Source: Urechis unicinctus (taxonomy: Eukaryota > Annelida > Polychaeta > Xenopneusta > Urechidae). Taken from it: a stretch of 64,000 nucleotides of DNA. The notes below the pieces were generated by a model. That model searched no databases, was not told the origin of the DNA, and was given only the letters and a program-made list of their open reading frames with translations. The stretch lies in NCBI GenBank assembly GCA_034190875.2, contig CM067356.1, positions 55,812,848 through 55,876,847 on the forward strand, read 5' to 3'. A program made the translations under genes and the position numbers. Positions 9,386 through 20,454 of this stretch are shown here, piece after piece. Each line of letters begins with the position of its first letter. Position 1 is the first letter of the stretch.

Positions 9386-11654
9386 CCCAAATAGTGAACC
9401 TAACTTCAAGTGACTGGGAGTTCTTGTTTGTGGGAAGGTTGCGATTAGGGCTATACATGATTACGTTTGTCATTTACGTATGCATTGAAAAAAAACATAC
9501 AGTTTACATTACCTTCACATCAGCATGAAACATAACAATATCAGTGTTGAGTATGTGATCAGAAACGTAAACACATCTATGACTTGCCAATCGATAGGGC
9601 CATTGAATGGTGTTACAGGCTTTACCCTGCTGATATCCATTTTATCTATGCAACTAGACAGGTTGTCAATCGTTATTTTACGTGGTGAAGGCGCTGCTGA
9701 AGGTTTAGCGATGATGGATTCGTTCAAATACGCTCGTACCATTGTCTTATACTTACGGGTTATGCTGGTGATGCGTTCTTCTTTGTGTTGAGCAACAATG
9801 AGTGGCTAAATGTACTTTTAGTCTATGTCATACAAAGCGATGGTAAGACGGGTGGCCTCAAGTATCTTTTGGCATTTAATAAACTGGATATTACGTGAAT
9901 TAATAATAATAAATGCAATCGTACATCGTAAAACTTGAATGCTTGTCTTTTGAGAGGTATTGCGCATCAGTTGTTCATACATTGCTTATTGTCTCATACT
10001 CACGACTATTTCAACAATTCCTCAAATCCCATAGATCAAAGCTCGCCTGTATTGCGCCCAGTGGTCTTTGTGAGGGAATAACACCTACCGTAACCACCGT
10101 CTACAGCTAGAGATTGCAGGCAGTTGCAACGGACATTGCCTTTGCCAATACGAGACAAAAGCGGAAACAATACAGACAGAAGTCTATTAATGCTTAAGCA
10201 TGCATCGATAAGATTAACCGCTGAAAGTTGGGATATATTTGGGATGAATTTTATCATCGATGCCATTTATCCACCTTTGTCATTTACGCACATAACCTTT
10301 AGCATTTTACAATATTTCATCAACAAGTACTTGCATATATTATGCGGTTTTCATAGAAGAGCAATATCTTCCGTGACGTGGGCATTTTAATGCTATGAGA
10401 GTTTTATTTTAAATTTCGTTGTCGCATGACCTCTATAAAACAGAGAGACACGATGCTCATGTCAAATTCATCCCCCTACCATTGCACTACCTTATTTATA
10501 TTTTTTGTCATAATACAGCATGATTTCCGTAATATACATATCATATATAATGATATGCAATTCAATGTTTTTGACAGCATCGTGTCTATATATAATATGC
10601 TGCTCTGCTTTGAACAGACTTCAGTGAATGCACTTGATATATTCCCCCTCATAAACCAGGCCTCGTTTTATCCAAATCGCTAAGTGTGTTCAATACAGCA
10701 ATCAAAATTCTTTCATGTCATTAACGTCGATGTCTACACATTATTGATCGAAGATTATTAAGTATGGCTTATTGACATTGTGTGTGGTAGGTTATGCACA
10801 GAAACGTATACGAAAATATAAATCAGATTCTATATAAAAATGAATACTTAAAAACAACTGAGGTCGAGGATCAATATGTGCAATCGATATGAACGTGCTG
10901 CTTGCAACCAATCTTGTACTCAAATGGGTATTCGCTGTTTCTATTGATTTATCCGTCGTGTAACTGCTCACTATTTATTTGATAAAAATTGGATCATGAC
11001 AACTCGAATTATGGGCGCATATGCTATAGATTTAAAAAAAGTATGCATTTGAGTATAGGCGATTATGGTGAATATTTGATATTATTACTAGCGGTAGCTA
11101 CTTGTCGGATCTTGTGCTCTGTAGCATAACAATGCTGTCTGTTGGTATCCATATTACAGCCAGCATACATAATAATGGTAGACACTTGACCTGAATATTA
11201 AATGACTACTGCGTGTATCGTTCAAAACGTGACTTGCTTCTTTCCGAAAACAGATTAATAAAAATACCCGCATGTTGTCTTTTGCTACAATCATCAGGTC
11301 CAGTTAAATATCAAGCGCCATAATGAAGCCGTTTAATGCGCTGGAGCACAAAAAGAATACGTAGATAGCGTCAGTGATGTTTCACAAGTTCTATACAATG
11401 GTGCTAAATAAAAACATGGAATGATTAAGTCCAGATTAAGTCCAGAGACGGGACCTCATTTGATGAAACGTCAGCTGGAAATCAAGAGGCAGGAAGCAAT
11501 TGCATTACCAATATGGAGATGATGAAAACAGCCATGGAGCTTATTTGATCATTTCCTTATCATGAAAGAGATCCCAGGTGTATGTTGATACATTAGTGGT
11601 ACATTCATACACTAAATGGTTGATGTTTGCACTAACATTATTCATTGCAGGATT

Positions 11655-11898
11655 GGGTACAAATACTTAGATCTTAATGTAAGGCCAGACACATTCAAAA
11701 GGTTATAGATCGATCTTACACAATGTTAATGCATGATTACAATTGTTCGGTACTTTGTTGTTAGGTTTAACCTTAATTATATAATAATTACATGACCTTA
11801 ATGTAATCGCGGCAGTTATAGAGCAATTACAACGATCCTAACTTATCCCGATTTGCTAGGACACCATCCATCACTACAAGCATAATTAATTTTACAGA
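11655..11898. repeat. Near-identical core of the duplication, copy A
   Basis: This 244-bp block aligns without gaps to 40921-41164 with only two substitutions (C/T at 11685, T/G at 11867), while sequence on both sides is about 85-88% identical with indels. It contains a short inverted repeat ATTACAT-gacctta-ATGTAAT, whose loop includes a nuclear-receptor-type half site (TGACCTTAA, reverse complement TTAAGGTCA). There is no long ORF. The block is either under strong constraint (regulatory element or ncRNA) or recently homogenised by gene conversion. Confidence 0.75.
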
Positions 11899-14581
11899 GT
11901 ATATTTATTTTACCACTAATATACGCATAAAGTGCAGTCCCAATATGGCGGTAAATGTACGATATAGAGGAAATTACAATGGTAATCTGTACTGAAGTAC
12001 GATATGTAAAACACGAATATGTGCTTACAGTGATTACCTCACAGCATGTGATCATTTCAAGTTACCATGGAATAACATCATCTAGGGAAAATAATTTAGG
12101 TTTTCTCAATCTAATACCAACTCATTCAGGTTAATGACACAAACTGTTGTAAGTTTATGTAAGAAAAGTTGCCTCTGTGTTCCAACTGACTTTATCGTTT
12201 AACTTTGTATAATGGTACTGCAGGATCAACATCCAGTCATCGATTTTTTCTGTGTATTTTGTACTCACACCAATTGAGCATTGTGGAGAAAAGTGGATAT
12301 CTATCTTCAATATTATTGTGGCTCCTGCAGCGTTATGGATTTTGCCACTTTGAGTCCGCCTTTAGACTTAACAGAATCATTATACACAGAGTAATTTACA
12401 CAATCCGTCGATAATACCATTTTTCCGTGTAGCCGATTCTCATCTGTTCACATGCTGCTGATAGCGCAGCGCATACCTCACCAAATTATACCAGGCTTAA
12501 GCAACTGAGACTGCACTGGAAGCAAGACACGGTATTATGTCAGATAACAAGAGTGCATCACAGCCTTACACACTCTTACACACTCTAACGTATATTTTAC
12601 ATACATTCATAGTGCCTTTGGGCATGATTGCGAGTAGTGTAGGGTTGATCGTACTCACGGTAGATTTTCGCCATTCAAAAGTTATACTTCATTTTGTATA
12701 GGGATGTAGAGATCAGACATACAATTGGGAGGGGTGTACGGGTCGATTTGCAGTAGATTGATGCAATTCATGACAAAAGAATTATGAGGAGGCAATGTTG
12801 CGTTATACAACGAAAATAAATACTTCACTACTACGAGCATACCTTATGAGAGTTTACGTAAGTGTTGGAGCAATTACAGATAAAACAACACGGAATGACC
12901 ATTTACCAACTCCCCGTTTTGTTGAGGGAATTTACTTTAATGTTGCATATATCCCAAAGTTGGTTACGCTGCTGCAGGGTATCATCCCAGGTGTCAGGAA
13001 TTGACATTAATGGTTGCAGGATGTGAATAACATACTGTACATTGGCGGTCCTGTTTTAACAAGCTGCCGACAAATTAGGCTAATTTCTACAGGATACATC
13101 CACATGGCTAAAATGATGGAAATCTGCCGGATATGTGATAAAAGTAGAACAGCAGCCTAACTTAAGGCCGCTGCTCAAATGCACTCACTGTAAAGAGTAG
13201 GTAACGTCAATTGTGACCAATGAGCATCTCACTGTCACAGGTTTCTATCATGAATAGATTTGGTACAACTTACACCATCAGAAATCTTTTGACCAATTTG
13301 GTCCAAACAACTATTTATCCGGGCACCAAAATGCGAAGCTATAAATCTTTTGCCTTTAAGAATATTTACTGTTTGTTACGAGTAACGCTAGCAGTGATGA
13401 ATGAGCCTGGTATTGGTTTAGCGCTAAAGGCCAAGGTGATTACACATTATGACCAACACTTCGACTTTTTTGAATTTTGCACCGGATATAACCATTCATC
13501 CACAGCGTCGAACATATTGCCTTGATGCGCAGCGGCTGCCTTTAGAACATGCATAATGCTTTTCGTCGATATTAAGTGTACCAATCACACTCCTTGTAAT
13601 CTACATATGACCATACTGCATCTAATCGTTCGGCATTTATAAATAATTCAAAGTTTCTGGGACGCCTTATGAATTTTAAAACTCATACTTCTGCATACTT
13701 GCAGCTCGTTATTTTGACATGGAGTGCCAACATGTGAATCAGCAACTTCCCTCGGAGTCTGTCATCATACGTGCACGGTGCATATAGCGAGGGGCTGAAT
13801 AAATATGTTATAATGAAGCTATGGTTGTTTAACCTCAGGCAGGTTGCTAGGCATCATCAACCCACGTGACGTCACGCATTTCCAATGTATCAGACAAGCA
13901 GAAATTAATCGACTTGTGAATACTGAAAGAGTATTGCGACTTCAGGTCTTCTTGACGTCGCTCATTTTCAAAAAGCCTTGGTGCTGAATTTAGCGTTTTA
14001 CTTCGTTTGTTTAAGTTGCCCTGAAGTGAGTATTGTGTATAACAAAAAAGCACATGATTTCTCACATGAGCATAACACGTTATAATGAATAAAAGCTTCA
14101 TTTGATGCAATCCACAGGTCGTTTTCTTGGTACTTGGAAAAAGTTGTTATTTGGCGAATCAGTCTTGAAAAGTAGCGGAAGTGACGTTATTAGCCGCTAC
14201 TTTGAATACAACAGGACATGACCTGTTTCCAAGAAACGTCAGTTGATAGACAATTAGATGGAAATTATATTGTCTATAAGAGGATGATGGGTCTTTGCTT
14301 CGTGAAAACCGCAGTCTTGATCGTTGGCCCACATTGTCGTTATGTTAAGTTGAGAAATATACAGTTAGGTGGATGTTCTAGGAGTGACTATGTTCGCTTG
14401 CTGTAAATAATTTGCAACAAACTAAGCACTTAAATTTGACGTCAGTAAAATTACGTTATGCTCTTTCCATTTCTATAGCCTGCCAATGAATTTCAAAGCG
14501 CAAAAGTCAGTCTTTATTATTTGACGCACGAACAGGACTATTGAAGTCACATTTAGGATTAGCTGTATTTCTTTAGTTGGA

Positions 14582-14601
14582 GGGGGAGGGGGGGGGGGGG
14601 G
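14582..14601 (+). repeat. Poly-G tract
   Basis: GGGGGAGGGGGGGGGGGGGG-type run, 18-20 bases, at the right end of copy A. Copy B has the shorter GGGGAAGTGGGGAGGGG at about 43697-43712, so the run has expanded in A. Confidence 0.8.
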
Positions 14602-15159
14602 CTAAGTGCCAATTGATATGTCTGCCAAGTTGACTTAGGGTAAGGTCTTTATAGCGAACTGTTCATTTACACATCCTATTTTCTAGTTGACATAATACAA
14701 CTTTGTTCAGTCACCATGTACAACACATGTTGGTACATAGCTATATAGTTGAACGTAAAACAATCTGCATTTGCGTCTAATTTAGTTCATTGTGGTACTT
14801 ACTGATGGTAAAGTTTGCTCATGGATTAGGAATATGTTCCGTCTTCAGCAAATATTACAGCACAAGTTTCTTTCTAATGACTGTTCACAACGTCGATGCT
14901 ACATATGTGGTTGTAGACTTTCAAACGAATGACGTCAGTTTTATATCAATATTTAACTTTAACTTATGTCACAGATAGTTCTATTCAAAGTAGAAGTATT
15001 GGCAGACCGACTTTCTCCATTGTCCATAATCTACGTGCTAATACCTCACTCGATAGGTGTTTATGGTCTCTAACTGAGTACACAACATACTTTATCATGT
15101 TCAGACAATAATGCAGGAGAAACGCAAGAGAAAGCCTAACATTATGACATTAACAATCG

Positions 15160-15780
15160 TTATGACTCCCAACTATATAAAAAGACAGAACTATGAGGCC
15201 TGCGTAGCAAAGGAGACGATACATGCATATTAAATTTGCATATAATTGGAATAAATATGCCTAATGGGTTTAGTTATTTTCAAGTGCTGCCCTCTTTGAA
15301 TCGCTTACATGAATATATTCCGACTTCAACACATAAGCCTGACACACCAACCACCACCACCATCAGCGCCACACTTCCCCCTTTTAAAAAGTTGTCATGG
15401 CTGGTGCATCTTTGTCAAACGATATAATACAGTTCTGTAATTCATAACGCCACACCAATATTTCAAATATTATCCATCCACATAATAAGTATTGATAATG
15501 ACAATGTCTTACTGTATTCTGTACTACACTGCATAACAATACAAATAGACCCACAGCAACCATGGCAGAACAATTCTGACAACATGCCAAGTTTGTCTTT
15601 TACACACGGTGGTAAAGGCAGCACGTGTTGCATGACTATACCATTGATTTATGTTAAATGAGGAGAGTCCACGTTATTCTCATACGTATTGCTGTCGTGA
15701 AGTCATTTAAAATCCTCCGAGTAACATTCTGATCAACTGTGCTACTATTAGCATTGTAATGTTTAAGTCAAGCTGATAAA
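15160..15780 (+). repeat. Local direct duplication, left copy
   Basis: This matches 17025-17770. Shared landmarks include AAGACAGAA.TATGA.GCCTGC, the string GCATATTAAATTTGCATAT, an 'ACACACCAACCACCACCA' stretch, a 'GCCATGGCTGGTGCAT'-like block and 'GCCAAGTTTGTCTTTtxCACACGGTGGTA'. The copy at 17025-17770 carries an extra ~90 bases near 17490-17585. No ORF is preserved between them. Confidence 0.85.
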
Positions 15781-17024
15781 AGTTATTAATTGAATTATCT
15801 TTGCTTGAAATGTCCACGTGAAGAATCCACAACATTTAGATAATCTTCAGATAGACTTACAGACTAATTTTTGCAAATTTTCGGCTCCTTCACATGGAAC
15901 ATGTGACACAATGCTTTCATTAACAATAAGTGAGGCAGAGGGAGAGAGAGTGAACAGATAAAAGGAATTAAGGTTCACCATGCAGGTAGGTCCATTGTGG
16001 TTCAGCATTTGCTCCACCGGGTTCGAGTTGCACCATCAGCTGATAAAGACACTGACACAATGCGCATGATGGATCACCGCATTTGATTGGCTGTAGAACA
16101 CGTAACGAAGAAAACCCATGTAAAATGAACCCAACCAGAATATCAGCAGCATCCCCTACAAAGGGCGCGCCTTTTCATATCTTCACCTGAATGAATACAA
16201 CTTGCTATAATAACACCGCTGGCTTGGAAATGATTGCAAAATGTGTTTCTCAGATGGGCAAGAATGAGCTCCAGTTTTTGTATGCACTGCTTGTCACAGA
16301 TACTATCAATGATGAGCATTATTTTTATTTTCGCTTGGGACCTGACTTGTTTCCGACTTCCTTCATTCATTATGACAAAAGTAAGCACGTTTCGATTTGA
16401 TCATTTATGTTTTATTTACCCACCACCCTCACCCAACACATATAATGCAGCATTGGATGTGGTTCAGTTGAAGTGGATGAAATACAAAACCATAAACCGT
16501 CAACCGCTACTGCCTCAGCCGCTTCTGTTACTAATTTGTAAGGTCAATTATAATCATCTGTTCATCTATATCAATGCGCAGCTATAAACCTTGCAACGAT
16601 ATATATCGTGACGTCATTAATAAACCTTGCTTTTGCTAATTTACTCTACGGAAGAATTCCATTGAGCGCCATTTACAGGTATCTATTCGATGCATTATAC
16701 ATTCCAAATAAAAGCCAGTGTATTCCGTTAATAAATCAAATGTCATACGTACTGCAAATTGTAAGGGCAGTCATGCAAAATAAATTATGATCATATTACA
16801 TTTCACGCCATCGCAAGGCAGTTGTCAAGGTTGATAATACTCTGGCGATGGTAGTATATGCGTATCTTTGGAGTATTTACTGTTTGTGGCAAATGTTGTC
16901 TCTAGCCTTTTAATCAATGACAATGATGAAAATATAACTGGAAAACGCTATAAAGTAAGCGCTGTATGAAATGACATGGTCTCCCAGTCTGAGTAGAAAA
17001 TATCACAAACTAGCAGCTGAACTA
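15781..17024. other. Intergenic spacer between duplicate copies, no gene supported
   Basis: Contains a 117-codon plus-strand ORF (16234-16587) and an opposing 81-codon ORF (16143-16388). Neither has recognisable motifs, and such lengths are expected by chance here. A perfect CRE palindrome is at 16609-16616. Confidence 0.5.
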
Positions 17025-17770
17025 ATTACTCCCAGTAATATTAAAAGACAGAAATATGAAGCCTGCGTAGCAAGCGAGACGAATATCAACACATGAACAC
17101 CGCCATAAAAAATAATATGCATATTAAATTTGCATATGATTGGAATAAATATGTCTAATGGGTATAGATATTTTCTTTGCTGCCCAGTTTGAATCGTTTA
17201 TATGAATATATTCTGACACACCGACCACCACCATCAGCGCCGCACTGCCCACGAATTAAAAAGTTGCCATGGCTGGTGCATCGATGTCAAACGATATAAT
17301 ACAGAAGACAACCGGCGGTTCAGTAATTCATAAAGCATCACCTGCATTTAGAATATAATTCATCCACAAAATAAATATTGATATCTACAATGCCTAACTG
17401 CATTCTGTACAACACCGTATGAACAATACAATACAAATGGACCCACAACAATCATGCCAAGTTTGTCTTTTGCACACGGTGGTACAGGCATCACTGCAAT
17501 GTGATTAAATATGTCTATGTCATGCAATCAGTCGCCAGAGGCATCAGGAATCATTAAGAGTGTGGCCATGTCGGACAACATCGCAATACTGTTGCATGAC
17601 TATACCATTGATTTAGGTTGAATGAGGAGAGTCCACGCTATTCTCATCTATATTGCGTGTCTGAAGTCATTTTTAAAATCCTCCTAGTGGCATTGTCATA
17701 TCAACTGGGCGGCTACTACTAGTTATGTAGTGTTAAAATCAAACTGGAAAAAGTGTTACATTACCAATAA
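17025..17770 (+). repeat. Local direct duplication, right copy
   Basis: Partner of 15160-15780, about 80-85% identical by eye. It ends just before the large AC/TA microsatellite that starts at 17797, which may have helped define the breakpoint. Confidence 0.85.
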
Positions 17771-17796
17771 TTTATTTGCATTTATGTGATAGCTAA

Positions 17797-17895
17797 ACAA
17801 ACACACACACACACACTGACACACACACTCAGACAAACAAACACACACATATATATAATAAATGCAAACGCACACACACACACACACACACACAC

Positions 17896-17976
<81 letters not shown>

Positions 17977-18622
17977 TGTATATATATATATGTAGATATG
18001 TTTATATATATGTATACATATTAATATATATGTATGCATACATATGCATATATATGTATGTATATATATATAAATGTATATATGTTTATATATATGTATA
18101 TATATGTATATAATGTATATATATGTATACATATATATGCATATATAAATATATATGTATGTATGTGTACGTATATGTAATATATATATATATATATGTA
18201 TATATATAAACATATATATTGTATATAAAAATATATATATATATATGTATATATGTATATATAGATAAATATATATATATATATGTTTTATATATATGTA
18301 TATATATTGATATATATGTATACATATATATGCATATATATGTATGAATGTTGACGTATATGTTATATATATATATATATATATATACATATATATATTG
18401 TATATATAAATATTTATATATCCATAAATATACATATATATGTACATACATATATATCTATTTATAGCATATATATATGTTTATATATATAGATATATAT
18501 GTATATATATATATTTATATATATATATATCTATATATATACATATATATACATATATATATATATATATTTATACATATATATGCATATATATAAATAT
18601 GTATATATAAATATATATTTAT
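17797..18622. repeat. (AC)n then (TA)n microsatellite with ~193-bp higher-order period
   Basis: 17797-17895 is mainly AC dinucleotides, and 17896-18622 is almost pure TA with TATG/TATAA variants. Inside, the phrase GTATACATATATATGCATAT at about 18125 recurs at about 18318, followed each time by a GTACGTATATG/TGACGTATATG phrase and a CATATATATTGTATAT phrase. This indicates a minisatellite-like unit of about 193 bp. Long ORFs here (up to 169 codons of I/Y/T/H) are artefacts of the dinucleotide repeat. Confidence 0.9.
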
Positions 18623-20001
18623 CATGGCCTGACGGTAACATCAGCTAAGTAGTTTTATGTCGTAGAGATGCGATAATGATTCAAATATCCAACATTCGTT
18701 CTTGGGAATGCTTAGAGCAGGGATTGAACTACGTACACAATCCAGAATTTGCCCCCATCGGCAACCAGATTATCGTGGTATGCAGGCTAGGGGATATTTG
18801 TGACACATGAAATGAGTAGCTAATTGATAAAGTGAATGAGTTTGTTCAATCGAGTGTCAGAGTTCTATCATATTATGGTGTTTTCCTTTAACGTATGATT
18901 ACAATTAAAATGGCAATGTATGTAAAAGTCTTATACCCCAGCTACTGAGCCAGAATGCTGCGGTTGTCATCACATTATCGAGGCTACGTTTAACAGGTGA
19001 CTCATACTATCTAAACCTCTCAGAGTCATTGAAAGAAAATAATTCATTTCCCATTTCAAGCTCAGTCTAAAAATAGTGTTGCTTGATCAAGAGCAATGCA
19101 ATTATGGTGCATTTTACAAACACTTACAAAATGCGTTTGTCTTTTGGCACATGTCCACCGATACATTTAGCTTCAATTTATGTTGGCAACAAATCAAATT
19201 CTAGAAGAGATTTGAAGCTCCTGCTTATTGTTTTTGTCCATCTATTTATACACTAATGTCCAAAGTTGTCTCACGGGTACAAAATTGTACCTTTAGCAAT
19301 ATATGTAGTTACGAGTAAAAACCTGTACTATTTCCGTAGCGCGTGGTCCCTTGGCCATATTTAGAATATGGTCAGCACATTAGACCTATCTAACCTAATT
19401 CCGTGCAACAACCTTATTTACGAATTGACATTTAAGCTTTTCTGAGATTACTTTATTTACTACAATTCGGTCTATTACGCTCTGGTCTTTTCATTCTTCG
19501 TCGGGGTGATGAATGTATTTGTCAGTCTGCCAATTACATCCGGTTATTTGGCAAAAACACTAGTCACCATACTTTCAAAAAACAAGATGAACTTTTAGCG
19601 GAATTAATGCATGCTTTATATTCCGGTCTGCCTATGGGTTAAGAGTAATCAAATTGGGACTAGAACCATAAATCTTCCAACCTAAGAAAAGTATTTGTAA
19701 GGAAGTAATCTGTGCCAGGGCACGATATATGCAAAGAGACAATAAACTGCAATTGTCGGCATTAAATGAAATCCGAAATACAATGAAAACTTCCATTTTC
19801 CCTTGTAATATGCATCATATGTAGCGAGATGCAAAGCAAATATTGTTCCAGATGCAGTGGTTTTACCTCAATAAAAGGAATGTAGCAGACACTTATGGCG
19901 GTCCCAGCCGCCCTTTAAACAAGGTACATTTCAAATGCATCAGGTGGATGTTAAACTACAATAATTAGTAGATTAGTACAGTCGCACATAACCTTTTATT
20001 T
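18623..20001. other. Intergenic, nothing recognised
   Basis: No ORF of 60 codons or more on either strand, no RNA gene and no clear repeat. Confidence 0.6.
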
Positions 20002-20454
20002 GTGTGTCTTTATATGAATAGTGGATCAGGTGAAATATTTGAGCCGTACAAAACGACAAAGCGCCTTATAGAGCTAACGGCGCTCGTTAGTGCATTTATC
20101 TATGAAATGAATTCACCATGGGAGGTGATTTCACGGGCTGATTCTGAAGGTGATTTGTTCCCATCAAGCAAGCAAAATCCGTTAGTTATACGACACGGAA
20201 TTTCCCCATGGACGCCAGCTCATTATCATCGTAGAATACAGTGTATGGTACACCTACTCATTATATATGCAACACACACAAAATTATCAGCATCCATTCA
20301 ATTGTGTATCCCACGTGATCATTCATGTCGCGCCGACAGTTCTATAGCACCGATTACCTCTTTGTCGATCGAATATGATACTGACAGATGTCTTTTTTGT
20401 CACCATTTGTATGTAAGTCAAGAGAACACAGAGGCATTGAGCACCATATTTTAA
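20002..20454 (+). CDS. Unrecognised 150-codon ORF
   Basis: This is the longest non-low-complexity frame outside the channel. The predicted protein is soluble-looking, with no signal peptide or membrane segment. It contains IELTALVSAFIYEMNSPW near residues 23-40 and a CLFCHHLYV segment near 135. The first codon (20002) is a TTG in the caller's choice; the first ATG-like starts are MNSGSG at codon 5 and MNSPWEV at about codon 36. At this AT content roughly 0.4 open frames of this length are expected in the window by chance, so it is marginal. No promoter, splice signal or paralogous copy supports it. Confidence 0.15.
   Translation: MCLYMNSGSGEIFEPYKTTKRLIELTALVSAFIYEMNSPWEVISRADSEGDLFPSSKQNPLVIRHGISPWTPAHYHRRIQCMVHLLIIYATHTKLSASIQLCIPRDHSCRADSSIAPITSLSIEYDTDRCLFCHHLYVSQENTEALSTIF

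Larger units (their letters stand above)
7320..14600 (+). repeat. Segmental duplication, copy A (7.3 kb)
   Basis: This block matches 33214-43720 in the same orientation. The left edge is sharp at a shared GGCTTTCATGCTAAGCATGT, which includes the 13-bp palindrome CATGCTAAGCATG. Corresponding points are 7320/33214, 7607/36318, 7840/36673, 8470/37130, 9525/38821, 10124/39357, 11655/40921, 12795/41993, 13900/42900 and 14476/43600. Identity by eye ranges from about 70-75% at the left to about 90% or more between 10.5 and 13.2 kb. Copy A lacks about 2.8 kb present in copy B (33480-36310) and about 550 bases (38132-38676). ORFs inside are short, and indels break their frames between copies, so the unit is probably non-coding. 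Function and mechanism are unknown. Confidence 0.9.
13867..16616. promoter_or_regulatory. Cluster of four perfect CRE palindromes
   Basis: TGACGTCA, the full binding palindrome of CREB/ATF bZIP factors, occurs at 13867-13874 (within the 10-bp palindrome GTGACGTCAC), 14437-14444, 14930-14937 and 16609-16616. At about 60% AT fewer than one is expected in the whole 64 kb; two more lie at 3962 and 29713. Copy B has lost or never had the sites equivalent to the first two. No coding gene is recognised nearby, so a regulatory role is inference. Confidence 0.4.

Noticed and set aside
9749-9899. Protein-like frame (EWLNVLLVYVIQSDGKTGGL) kept in both duplication copies (also 39007-39153).
   Set aside because: Comparing codons between the copies by hand gives about 17 amino-acid-changing and only 3 silent differences over about 47 codons, so no selection on protein.
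12795-13004. 69-codon ORF conserved at 41993-42178.
   Set aside because: The surrounding non-coding DNA is equally similar, differences are about 5 replacing to 3 silent (too few to tell), and the C-termini are shifted by indels.
16014-16040. GGGTTCGAGTTGCA resembling a tRNA or SINE B box; similar GTTCGAGTTGCA at 28376.
   Set aside because: No A box at the right distance and no acceptor stem pairing could be found at either place.
17786-18451. ORFs of 69-169 codons rich in I, Y, T and H.
   Set aside because: They are translations of AC/TA dinucleotide repeats, which lack stop codons in some frames.
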